A DNA stretch of 10,304 nt from Halanaerobiales bacterium (GTDB lineage: Bacteria; Bacillota; Halanaerobiia; Halanaerobiales; JADQBU01): positions 1 to 10,304 of the forward strand of contig JADQBU010000177.1 of assembly GCA_016278435.1 (NCBI GenBank), written 5' to 3'. Positions 1 to 6,497 of this stretch are shown piece after piece. The translations under genes and the position numbers were made by a program. Under the pieces are notes generated by a model. The model was not told where the DNA came from. It saw only the letters and a list, made by a program, of their open reading frames with translations, and made no database searches. Positions within the stretch are counted from its first letter, which is position 1; each line of letters begins with the position of its first letter.

Positions 1-1
1 T

Positions 2-250
2 ATTGAGTTTCCACCCGATAAGGAGTTTCACAAGAAGGGTGCAGAAAATAGCCAGGAGTTGATTGGTAGAGTTTTTAATCAGATTCTTGCTGATTTCTCT
101 GGATTGGTTTTTACTATTGAGGATACTGAAGGTCTGGAAAAACCCGATTCTAAAAAAAAAATAGATAGTGATGGTTTTAATCTGAATAAACTGGTTGAGA
201 TGTTTGATGGTGAAGTTATAGAAGTGGATTTTAATATTTTAGAAAACTGA
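2..250 (+). CDS. dnaX: DNA polymerase III subunit gamma/tau, C-terminal end (partial)
   Basis: This is the last 82 codons of a frame that is open from the window edge; the 5' part lies outside. It ends in TGA at 248-250. DnaX is the clamp-loader ATPase, and its tau tail binds the polymerase alpha subunit. What is visible is a C-terminal segment with an 'IEFPPDKEFHKK' stretch near the start and an 'EMFDGEVIEV' stretch near the end. This looks like the poorly conserved tail domain of Firmicute DnaX, while the AAA+ domain would be upstream. The call rests mainly on context: dnaX directly precedes ybaB and recR in many Firmicutes, and both follow here. A TTG at 59 could be read as a start, but the frame continues upstream, so it is internal. 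There is no sign of a frameshift. Confidence 0.8.
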   Translation: MEFPPDKEFHKKGAENSQELIGRVFNQILADFSGLVFTIEDTEGLEKPDSKKKIDSDGFNLNKLVEMFDGEVIEVDFNILEN

Positions 251-263
251 GGAGGTATTATTT

Positions 264-572
264 ATGAATATGAACAAATTAATGAAACAGGCTCAGCAGA
301 TGCAGGCTAAAATGGAAAAGATGCAGGAAGAGATGAAAGAAAAAACAGTTAAAGCCACTGCTGGCGGTGGAGTTGTAGAAGTTGTTGTCAATGGGAAACA
401 GGAACTGGTTGACCTAAAAATTGACCCGGAAGCTGTAGATCCTGAAGATACAGAAATGCTGGAAGATCTTATTCTGGCTGCCGTAAACGAGGGCATGAGA
501 AAAGTAAAAGATATGGTCAATAATGAGGTAAATAAATTAACCGGTGGAATGAATTTGCCGGGGATGTTCTAA
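264..572 (+). CDS. ybaB: YbaB/EbfC family nucleoid-associated DNA-binding protein
   Basis: A protein of 102 residues, the usual family length. The N-terminus is a charged, Met/Gln-rich helix (about residues 1-30, with repeated QAQQMQAKMEKMQEEM-like spacing). A compact beta segment follows around residues 33-55 ('GGGVVEVVVNGKQELVDLKI', then 'DPEAVDPED'), which is the family signature, and a C-terminal helix leads to a Gly/Met-rich tail ending in PGMF. Family members form dimers that bind DNA and associate with the nucleoid; in many genomes they sit between dnaX and recR, as here. The ATG at 264 is preceded by GGAGGT at 251-256 with 7 nt spacing, directly after the dnaX stop. The stop TAA at 570-572 abuts the recR ATG at 573, so translation is probably coupled. 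Confidence 0.95.
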   Translation: MNMNKLMKQAQQMQAKMEKMQEEMKEKTVKATAGGGVVEVVVNGKQELVDLKIDPEAVDPEDTEMLEDLILAAVNEGMRKVKDMVNNEVNKLTGGMNLPGMF

Positions 573-1166
573 ATGCATTATCCCCGGGCAATGGGTAAAC
601 TGATCGGTGAATTGAGCAAATTACCCGGAATTGGGCCCAAAACTGCCCAGAGGCTTGCCTTCTATATTCTGGGTCTCAGCCCGGGTAGGGTTAAGGAACT
701 GGCCAATTCAATTATTGATGCTAAAGAGAATATGGCTTATTGTTCCCACTGTAATAATTTAACTGAAAATGATCCCTGCCAGATCTGCAATTCCACAGAA
801 AGGGACAGGCGCATTATATGTGTGGTTGAGAGTCCAAAGGATGTTATTGCCATGGAGAAAACAGGGGAATATAATGGGCTATATCATATACTCCACGGCT
901 CAATCTCTCCCATGGATGGTATTGGCCCTGATGATATAAAGATAAATAATTTATTACCCCGGCTGAAAGATGAGGTAGAAGAGGTTATTCTGGCTACAGA
1001 TCCCAATACAGAAGGAGATGCCACTGCTATGTATCTGGCCAGGTTATTAAAACCACTCGGGGTAAAGGTGACCAGGATTGCCCATGGTTTACCGGTGGGT
1101 AGTGATCTGGAATATGCTGATGAAGTCACCCTTTCCAGAGCCCTGGAAGGTAGGCGGGAAATGTGA
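573..1166 (+). CDS. recR: Recombination protein RecR
   Basis: A protein of 197 residues, full length for RecR. It acts with RecF and RecO in loading RecA at single-strand gaps. Domains in order: helix-hairpin-helix at about residues 10-35 ('LPGIGPKTAQRLAF'); a C4 zinc finger with Cys57, Cys60, Cys69 and Cys72; and a Toprim domain from about residue 80, with Glu86 in 'VVESPKD' and 'ATDPNTEGDATA' at 141-151, including Asp143 and Glu147. The C-terminus 'RIAHGLPVGSDLEYADEVTLSRALEGRR' region is typical (residues about 168-195). The ATG abuts the ybaB stop, so it depends on a weak GGGG patch inside the end of ybaB or on coupling. It is the last gene of the dnaX-ybaB-recR unit, and a terminator follows about 40 nt after the stop. 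Confidence 0.97.
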   Translation: MHYPRAMGKLIGELSKLPGIGPKTAQRLAFYILGLSPGRVKELANSIIDAKENMAYCSHCNNLTENDPCQICNSTERDRRIICVVESPKDVIAMEKTGEYNGLYHILHGSISPMDGIGPDDIKINNLLPRLKDEVEEVILATDPNTEGDATAMYLARLLKPLGVKVTRIAHGLPVGSDLEYADEVTLSRALEGRREM

Positions 1167-1204
1167 TAATTTTATTATAAAGTTAAAACGGTATTCAGCC
1201 CAGT

Positions 1205-1244
1205 AAGGGCAACCTATTTGTTTGTAAATGGTTGTCCTTTTTTT
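1205..1244 (+). terminator. Rho-independent terminator after recR
   Basis: The arms AAGGGCAACC (1205-1214) and GGTTGTCCTT (1230-1239) pair over 10 positions with one G-U wobble. The loop is 15 nt and the T run covers 1238-1244. It separates the replication/repair cluster from the sulfur operon, whose promoter begins about 10 nt further on. Confidence 0.75.
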
Positions 1245-1254
1245 ATATTTACCC

Positions 1255-1283
1255 TTGACAAAGAGCCATATATATCGTATTAT
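1255..1283 (+). promoter_or_regulatory. Sigma-A type promoter for the arsR-CoA-disulfide reductase operon
   Basis: A perfect -35 TTGACA (1255-1260), a 17-nt spacer and a -10 TATTAT (1278-1283, 5 of 6). It lies about 60 nt upstream of the ArsR-family start and directly after the recR terminator, so it is the obvious promoter of this operon. An imperfect dyad overlaps the -10. Confidence 0.7.
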
Positions 1284-1297
1284 TTTAATATAGTGAT
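1274..1297. promoter_or_regulatory. Candidate ArsR-family operator overlapping the -10
   Basis: The 24 bases read ATC-4-TATT-2-AATA-4-GAT, with dyad symmetry at 14 of 24 positions. The element covers the -10 box and the likely transcription start, where an autoregulating ArsR/SmtB repressor commonly binds. The sequence is AT-rich, so part of the symmetry may be chance. Confidence 0.35.
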
Positions 1298-1345
1298 AAA
1301 TGGATACTAAATAGAAATGTGAAATAATTCAGGAGGGGGAGGCCG

Positions 1346-1657
1346 GTGAATTTATTCACAGAAGAGCTAGAAGAGTATGCCGAAAAAGTTAAGATCCTGA
1401 AGGGTCTTGCCCACCCGGTCAGATTATGTATAGTCCGGGGTTTAATGTTTGAAGAAGGTTGCAATGTTTCAAAGATGCAGGGCTGTCTGGAAATACCTCA
1501 GTCGACCCTTTCCCAGCACCTTGGTAAGTTGAGGAATTTAGGGATTCTGGAAGGTGAGAGGGACGGTCTTGAGGTTAATTATTATGTTATCAATGAAGAT
1601 GCCAAGAGAGTTATTACAGCATTATTTAATAATACAAATTTAGGAGGGGAAAAATGA
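1346..1657 (+). CDS. ArsR/SmtB-family winged-helix repressor, probably reactive-sulfur or thiol responsive
   Basis: A protein of 103 residues, the usual ArsR size. The fold is recognisable from 'KILKGLAHPVRLCIV' (about residues 16-30), the recognition helix 'IPQSTLSQHLGKLRNLGIL' (50-68) and the wing 'GERDGLEVNYYVI' (70-82). The classic ELCVCDL metal site is absent. Instead there are three cysteines, at 28, 39 and 47, all in the N-terminal half, and none in the last helix. The start is GTG at 1346 with AGGAGG at 1331-1336 (9 nt spacing). The stop overlaps the next gene's ATG as ATGA (1654-1657), so the two are translationally coupled. Pairing with a CoA-disulfide reductase/rhodanese/TusA enzyme suggests it represses that enzyme and is released by sulfide, persulfide or a disulfide. 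The family is confident; the ligand is inference. Confidence 0.85.
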   Translation: MNLFTEELEEYAEKVKILKGLAHPVRLCIVRGLMFEEGCNVSKMQGCLEIPQSTLSQHLGKLRNLGILEGERDGLEVNYYVINEDAKRVITALFNNTNLGGEK

Positions 1658-4122
1658 GTAAAAAGGTTTTGATTATTGGAGGAGTCGCCGGAGGGGCCAG
1701 TGCTGCTGCCCGCCTGCGCAGACTGGATGAAGAAGCAGAAATAATACTTTTTGAAAAAGGGGAATACATCTCTTTTGCTAACTGCGGACTTCCTTATCAT
1801 ATTGGTGAGGTGATTCCAGAAAGAAGTAAGCTGTTAGTTCAGACACCGGAAGCCATGAATGCCCGTTTTCAAATAGATGTCCGGGTAGAAAATGAAGTAT
1901 TATCAATAGACCGCGGGAAAAAAGTTGTAGAAGTTAAGGATCTAACTCAGGATAAAGTTTATGAAGAAAGTTATGATTATATTATTTTATCACCGGGGGC
2001 CGAACCGGTTAAGCCACCCCTGGAAGGAATCAATTCTGATAATGTTTTTACCCTGCGCAATATTCCCGATATGGATCAGATCAAGGCATATGTTGAAGAT
2101 GAAAAACCGGGAAGAGCTGTTGTTGTCGGTGGGGGTTTTATTGGTATTGAGATGGCAGAGAACTTAAAGGAAAAAGGACTCGATGTTACCCTGGTAGAGA
2201 TGCTTGATCAGGTAATGACTCCTTTTGATTATGAGATGGCTGCTTTTATTCACAACCATTTGAGGCAGAAAGGCATAAAACTTAATCTGGGTGATGGTAT
2301 TTCCCGGATAGAAGAAAAAGGGGTTGTGCTGCAGAGCGGTAAGAAGGTTGAAACCGATATGGTCATTCTATCTATTGGAGTAAGACCGATGACAAAACTG
2401 GCTTCAGATGCTGGACTGGAGATCGGTGAGAGCCGGGCTATCAAGGTTAATGAATATCTCCAGACTTCTGATGAAAATATCTATGCTATCGGTGATGCTA
2501 TCGAGGTTACCAACTTTGTTACCGGTGAACCGAGCAGGATACCTCTGGCTGGGCCGGCCAACAAGCAGGGAAGAATTGTAGCCGGTAATATTTCTGGAGA
2601 TAAGAGAAAATATAATGGAACCCAGGGAACAGCTATAGCCAAGGTATTTGACATGGCGGTTGCTTCGACCGGAATCAATGAAAAGATACTCAAGGATAAA
2701 GGTCAGGATTATCAGGTTTCCTATACCAATTCTAACAATCATGCTGGCTATTATCCGGGAGCAAGTTCAATGATGATTAAGATGATCTTTACTCCGGATG
2801 AAGGCAAACTACTGGGAGCCCAGATAGTTGGCTATGATGGGGTAGATAAGAGAATAGATGTTCTGGCTACAGCACTCAGACATGGGTTGACTGTTTTTGA
2901 TCTGCAGGAACTTGAACTGGCCTATGCACCACCATTCGGCTCAGCTAAAGACCCTGTAAACATGGCCGGCTATGTAGCTGGAAATATTCTAAAAGGACTG
3001 GTTGACCCGATTTGCTGGAATGAGATTGAAGACCTGGATGATGATGCTATTATTCTGGATGTAAGACAGGAAGTTGAAACCAGAATCGGTAAAATCGAGG
3101 GTTCTGTCAACATCCCCCTTAATAATTTAAGAGATAGGCTTGATGAACTTGACCGGGAAAAAGAAATCGTTGTTTACTGTGCTGTTGGTTTAAGGGGCTA
3201 TATCGCCTGCCGGATATTAACCCAGCACGGATTCAAAAATGTCAAAAATTTACTGGGTGGATTTAAACTATATAGTACTGTTCAGGATGATAAATCAGGT
3301 ATAATAGAAGATCCGGATGAAGAAAAAATTGCAAATGCTTCCAATCCGGAAGCAGGACAGGAAGCAGGGGAAGAATTAAAAGAAAAAGAAACTAAAAAAA
3401 AAGTAGAACTTGATGCCTGCGGCCTGCAGTGCCCCGGTCCCATTATGCAGGTGTATAAGAAGGTGGAGGAACTTGCAGAGGGGGATCTGCTGGAAGTAAA
3501 AGCAACTGATCCCGGCTTCAAGCAGGATATCAGAGCCTGGTGCAGTAATACTGGAAATACACTGCTGGATATTAAGGAAGAGGAAGGCTGTTTTCTGGTA
3601 ACCTTAAGAAAGGGTCAGCTCCCTGTCGAGGTTAAAAATACTCAACCGGTTAAAGGCAAAACCATGGTTGTTTTCAGCGGAGAACTTGATAAGGCAATTG
3701 CTTCCTTCATTATTGCCAATGGAGCAGCAGCGATGGGCAATAAAGTCACCCTCTTCTTTACCTTCTGGGGCTTAAATGTTTTAAGAAAAGATCGGTATGT
3801 TGAAACTAAAAATAAAGGGTTTATGGATAAGATGTTCGGCAAAATGATGCCCCGGGGCAGCAAGAAACTACCCTTATCAAACATGAATATGCTGGGAATG
3901 GGTCCGAAGATGATCCGTAAGGTCATGGAAAACAAAGGTATTGACTCCCTGGAAGAATTAATGACCCAGGCCCGGGAAAACGGGGTAAGAATGGTCGCCT
4001 GCCAGATGTCTATGGAAGTAATGGGATTAAAGAAAGAAGAGTTGATCGATGGAGTAGAAGTTGGCGGAGTGGCCAGTTTCCTCAGTGCTGCTGATGAAGG
4101 GAATATGAGTCTGTTTATTTAG
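1654..4122 (+). CDS. Four-domain sulfur enzyme: CoA-disulfide reductase-like flavoprotein + rhodanese + TusA + DsrE-like
   Basis: An 822-residue fusion; plain CoA-disulfide reductases are about 440 residues and the known rhodanese fusions about 560. Domains in order: FAD/NAD(P)-dependent reductase, residues 1-450, with the FAD dinucleotide motif GGVAGGASAAA (9-19), catalytic Cys44 in SFANCGLPYH, nucleotide motif GGGFIG (159-164), FAD motif YAIGDA (277-282), and the conserved Tyr366/Tyr367 and Tyr424 regions of the dimerisation domain. Rhodanese, about 455-542, with active loop CAVGLR (Cys509-Arg514). An acidic/Lys linker, 543-582. TusA, about 583-652, with Cys589 and the CPGP Cys593. DsrE-like, about 667-822, with Cys783 in VACQMS. 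Related enzymes reduce CoA persulfide or polysulfide with NAD(P)H; here the relay of cysteines suggests that sulfane sulfur is passed between carrier domains. Cytoplasmic, with no signal peptide. The ATG at 1654 has AGGAGGGG at 1642-1649. Whether the end product is sulfide or a thiolated carrier is not shown. Confidence 0.9.
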   Translation: MSKKVLIIGGVAGGASAAARLRRLDEEAEIILFEKGEYISFANCGLPYHIGEVIPERSKLLVQTPEAMNARFQIDVRVENEVLSIDRGKKVVEVKDLTQDKVYEESYDYIILSPGAEPVKPPLEGINSDNVFTLRNIPDMDQIKAYVEDEKPGRAVVVGGGFIGIEMAENLKEKGLDVTLVEMLDQVMTPFDYEMAAFIHNHLRQKGIKLNLGDGISRIEEKGVVLQSGKKVETDMVILSIGVRPMTKLASDAGLEIGESRAIKVNEYLQTSDENIYAIGDAIEVTNFVTGEPSRIPLAGPANKQGRIVAGNISGDKRKYNGTQGTAIAKVFDMAVASTGINEKILKDKGQDYQVSYTNSNNHAGYYPGASSMMIKMIFTPDEGKLLGAQIVGYDGVDKRIDVLATALRHGLTVFDLQELELAYAPPFGSAKDPVNMAGYVAGNILKGLVDPICWNEIEDLDDDAIILDVRQEVETRIGKIEGSVNIPLNNLRDRLDELDREKEIVVYCAVGLRGYIACRILTQHGFKNVKNLLGGFKLYSTVQDDKSGIIEDPDEEKIANASNPEAGQEAGEELKEKETKKKVELDACGLQCPGPIMQVYKKVEELAEGDLLEVKATDPGFKQDIRAWCSNTGNTLLDIKEEEGCFLVTLRKGQLPVEVKNTQPVKGKTMVVFSGELDKAIASFIIANGAAAMGNKVTLFFTFWGLNVLRKDRYVETKNKGFMDKMFGKMMPRGSKKLPLSNMNMLGMGPKMIRKVMENKGIDSLEELMTQARENGVRMVACQMSMEVMGLKKEELIDGVEVGGVASFLSAADEGNMSLFI

Positions 4123-4135
4123 ACTGGCTCATATT
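4102..4135 (+). other. Hairpin spanning the stop codon of the four-domain sulfur enzyme gene
   Basis: AATATGAG (4102-4109) pairs perfectly with CTCATATT (4128-4135). TCT/AGA extends the stem inside it around an 8-nt loop, with a 4-nt bulge on the 3' side. The TAG stop (4120-4122) lies at the loop/stem edge. No T run follows, so it is not a standard terminator. It may stabilise the 3' end of the mRNA or be incidental. Confidence 0.4.
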
Positions 4136-4250
4136 AGTCCTGGGTTTATGAATAAATTTGATAACCAAGTTTAAGTTCTATGGCCTGTGGGAGGGCCAGT
4201 ATAATTGTGAAGATAATATTAAATTGATAATAGAATAGATTTTACTGATT

Positions 4251-4277
4251 CCGCAGGGTTTTGCTCTGCGGTTTTTT
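4251..4277 (+). terminator. Rho-independent terminator of the arsR-sulfur enzyme operon
   Basis: CCGCAGGG (4251-4258) and CTCTGCGG (4264-4271) form an 8-bp GC-rich stem with one G-U pair and a TTTTG loop. Six T residues follow (4272-4277). It lies about 130 nt past the stop codon. The rest of the 316-base gap between genes holds a small TGGCC/GGCCA hairpin (4181-4198) and the promoter of the next operon; I see no additional gene in it. Confidence 0.85.
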
Positions 4278-4327
4278 GTTTCAGGTAAGTATTTTAAACT
4301 GTGATGGTGGATTAAGAATACTACCTG

Positions 4328-4356
4328 TTGAAAAGAATAAGTAATGCTGTTAAAAT
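4328..4356 (+). promoter_or_regulatory. Sigma-A type promoter for the tandem sigma-54 activator genes
   Basis: TTGAAA (4328-4333), a 17-nt spacer, TAAAAT (4351-4356), and a TGT just before the -10 that makes it an extended -10. It lies after the upstream terminator and about 80 nt before the first activator's ATG. The activators would thus be made from a housekeeping promoter, as is usual for sigma-54 enhancer-binding proteins. Confidence 0.6.
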
Positions 4357-4438
4357 AGATATACAAACATTTAAAGAAAATTATAAAAATTATTAAAGTT
4401 AATGACTTAAATCTTTTAACCTGGAGGGTGGTGATGTT

Positions 4439-6496
4439 ATGAAACCCACTTTATTTATATTAACTTTCAATGAAGAAACAAGGGGTTTATTTCATAATCA
4501 GCTAGATGACTTACTGGGCGATTATGTTTTTATTGAGAGTTGCTCTCTCGAAAAAGGAATAAAAGGAAAGATAAAAGCTGACCTTGTTTTAACAACAGAC
4601 TTTGCCAGCAAAAAATGTCAGGGATATATTGATGATAATACAGAATTTCTGGTTGTCAGGAGATCACTTCAGCTTTCCTCACTTGATAAATTAATTAATA
4701 TTCCTGAAGGGACCAGGTCCTTACTGGTCTGTAGTACCAGAGAATCAACCAGGGAGACAATTCAATTTTTAGAGACTGTTGGTATTAATCATATTAATTT
4801 TATCCCATATTTTACTGGAGATGAGGTTCCACCAGCAGATCTAGTAATAATAACTGGAATAACAAAAGATGTACCTGAAAATATGAAAGTTATTGATGTC
4901 AGCAAAAGACAGGTGGGTATTTCAACTATTATTCAAATTCTTATCAAATTAAATCTTATTAATGAGTGTGCAGATTTAGTTATAGCAAATTTTGTTAAAC
5001 GGCTTATTGATTTGAGCAAAAGGTTAAATAGCGAGGTTATTGAAGCAAATAAAGTTAATAAAATGCTTAAAATTGTTATTGACCATGTATCTAATGGAAT
5101 AATTTATATTAATAAAGAACAGGAAATCAAGATTTTTAACAAGATGGCCCGGGAAATATTTAATGTAAAAAACAGGGCCATAGTTGAATCCAAAATAAAT
5201 GGGGAAATATTTAATATTAATTTTAATAAAATTCTTGAAACCGGGGAGAAAGCAACAAATAAAATCCAGACTATCGGCAAAGACAAAAAAGTGATTACCA
5301 ATATTATCCCCATAAAGAACCGGGGAGAAAACACAGGAGTTATGGCAATCTGTAAGGATATAACTGAGGTTGAAAAACTTGAGGAAACCCTGCGCCGGAA
5401 ATTTAAGGAAAGTGCCCATGTAGCTAAATATGATTTTTCCAGTATAATTGGTAAAAGTGAAAAGATAATTGAAACCAAAGATAGAGCCCGCAATCTGGCT
5501 CAGAGTAATTCAACTGTACTTATTCAGGGTGAAACCGGCACAGGCAAAGAACTTTTTGCCCATGCTATTCACAATGCCTCCAATAGAAAAGAAGGTCCAT
5601 TTATTGCTATTAACTGTGCTACGGTTCCTGGTGATCTTTTTGAAAGTGAATTATTCGGTTATGTAGAAGGAGCCTTTACCGGAGCCCGTAAAGGAGGGAA
5701 ACCAGGGGTTTTTGAACAGGCCAATCAGGGAACAATCTTTCTTGATGAGATTGGGGATATACCAAAAGATATACAGATAAAATTATTACGTGTATTACAG
5801 GAAAAAGAGATTATGCGAATTGGGGCAGGAAAAATTATTCCAGTAGATATCCGGGTCATAGCAGCCACCAACAAGAATCTGGCTGAGAAAGTCAGGGAAA
5901 AAGAATTTAGAGAAGATTTATATTATAGAATTAATGTTCTTCCATTACAACTTCCCCCTTTAAAGGAACGCAAGAAGGACATTTATCCTCTAATAAAATT
6001 ATTTTTAAAACAGTTTTTTAAAGACGAGTTGGATATAACAGATAAAGTTATGGAAAAAATAATAAATTATGATTGGCCTGGTAACATCAGGCAGTTGAGA
6101 AATTGTATGGAGTGGATTACACAGACATGTGAAAAGAAAGTTAAGGTTCAGCATCTACCTGATTATTTATTAGATAATGCTCGAGGAGAGATATTATCTG
6201 AAGAAAAGGGTCTTTTAAATAAATTTAATGACGCTGGAGATAAGAAAAATTATTTATTTATTTTAAATGAACTATATTTAGCCAGACAGATGGATATTAA
6301 TATTGGCCGCAGGCAGATAGCCAGGAATGCAGAAATTAATGGGATTGAACTTAATTCCCAAATGATCAGAAGCAGATTAAAAAAACTTGAAGAATTTAAT
6401 TTGGTAAGTGTTGGCAGGGGCCGGCAGGGTTCAAATATTACTGAACAGGGTATTAATTTGTTGAAAAATTATAGCTCTGAAGAGGGGGTGGGCTGA
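4439..6496 (+). CDS. Sigma-54-dependent transcriptional activator (bEBP) 1: novel-type sensor-PAS-AAA+-winged helix
   Basis: 685 residues. Residues 1-170 show alternating beta strands and helices (LFILTF, DLVLTTD, SLLVCS, DLVIITG, KVIDVSKRQ), a Rossmann-like sensor that I cannot assign to a named family; PrpR_N is a distant alternative. A helical linker (176-208) leads to a PAS domain (209-311) and a short coiled linker. The AAA+ domain (about 331-560) is complete: Walker A GETGTGKE (364-371), sigma-54 contact loop GAFTGA (411-416), Walker B with Asp436/Glu437, the Arg-finger region REDLYYR (491-497) and WPGN (546-549). It should therefore hydrolyse ATP and open sigma-54 promoters. The C-terminus (about 605-680, IGRRQIA at 622-628, then a RSRLKKLEE helix and a GRGRQG wing) resembles a winged helix, not the usual Fis-type motif. 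ATG 4439 has GGAGG at 4423-4427. A TTG-started paralog follows 1 nt after the stop. Confidence 0.92.
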   Translation: MKPTLFILTFNEETRGLFHNQLDDLLGDYVFIESCSLEKGIKGKIKADLVLTTDFASKKCQGYIDDNTEFLVVRRSLQLSSLDKLINIPEGTRSLLVCSTRESTRETIQFLETVGINHINFIPYFTGDEVPPADLVIITGITKDVPENMKVIDVSKRQVGISTIIQILIKLNLINECADLVIANFVKRLIDLSKRLNSEVIEANKVNKMLKIVIDHVSNGIIYINKEQEIKIFNKMAREIFNVKNRAIVESKINGEIFNINFNKILETGEKATNKIQTIGKDKKVITNIIPIKNRGENTGVMAICKDITEVEKLEETLRRKFKESAHVAKYDFSSIIGKSEKIIETKDRARNLAQSNSTVLIQGETGTGKELFAHAIHNASNRKEGPFIAINCATVPGDLFESELFGYVEGAFTGARKGGKPGVFEQANQGTIFLDEIGDIPKDIQIKLLRVLQEKEIMRIGAGKIIPVDIRVIAATNKNLAEKVREKEFREDLYYRINVLPLQLPPLKERKKDIYPLIKLFLKQFFKDELDITDKVMEKIINYDWPGNIRQLRNCMEWITQTCEKKVKVQHLPDYLLDNARGEILSEEKGLLNKFNDAGDKKNYLFILNELYLARQMDINIGRRQIARNAEINGIELNSQMIRSRLKKLEEFNLVSVGRGRQGSNITEQGINLLKNYSSEEGVG

Positions 6497-6497
6497 T

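Noticed and set aside
2404..2742. Reverse-strand open frame of 112 codons inside the sulfur enzyme gene
   Set aside because: It lies wholly opposite a clear conserved reading frame, shows no recognisable motif, and is a shadow of codon bias.
4200..4205. Isolated TATAAT between the sulfur operon stop and its terminator, which could start a small RNA
   Set aside because: No acceptable -35 at 16-18 nt upstream and no extended -10; a transcript ending at 4277 would be only about 65 nt.
5024..5493. Overlapping reverse-strand frames of about 130 codons inside the first activator gene
   Set aside because: Hydrophobic low-complexity products complementary to Asn/Lys/Ile-rich coding sequence; no ribosome site or family resemblance.
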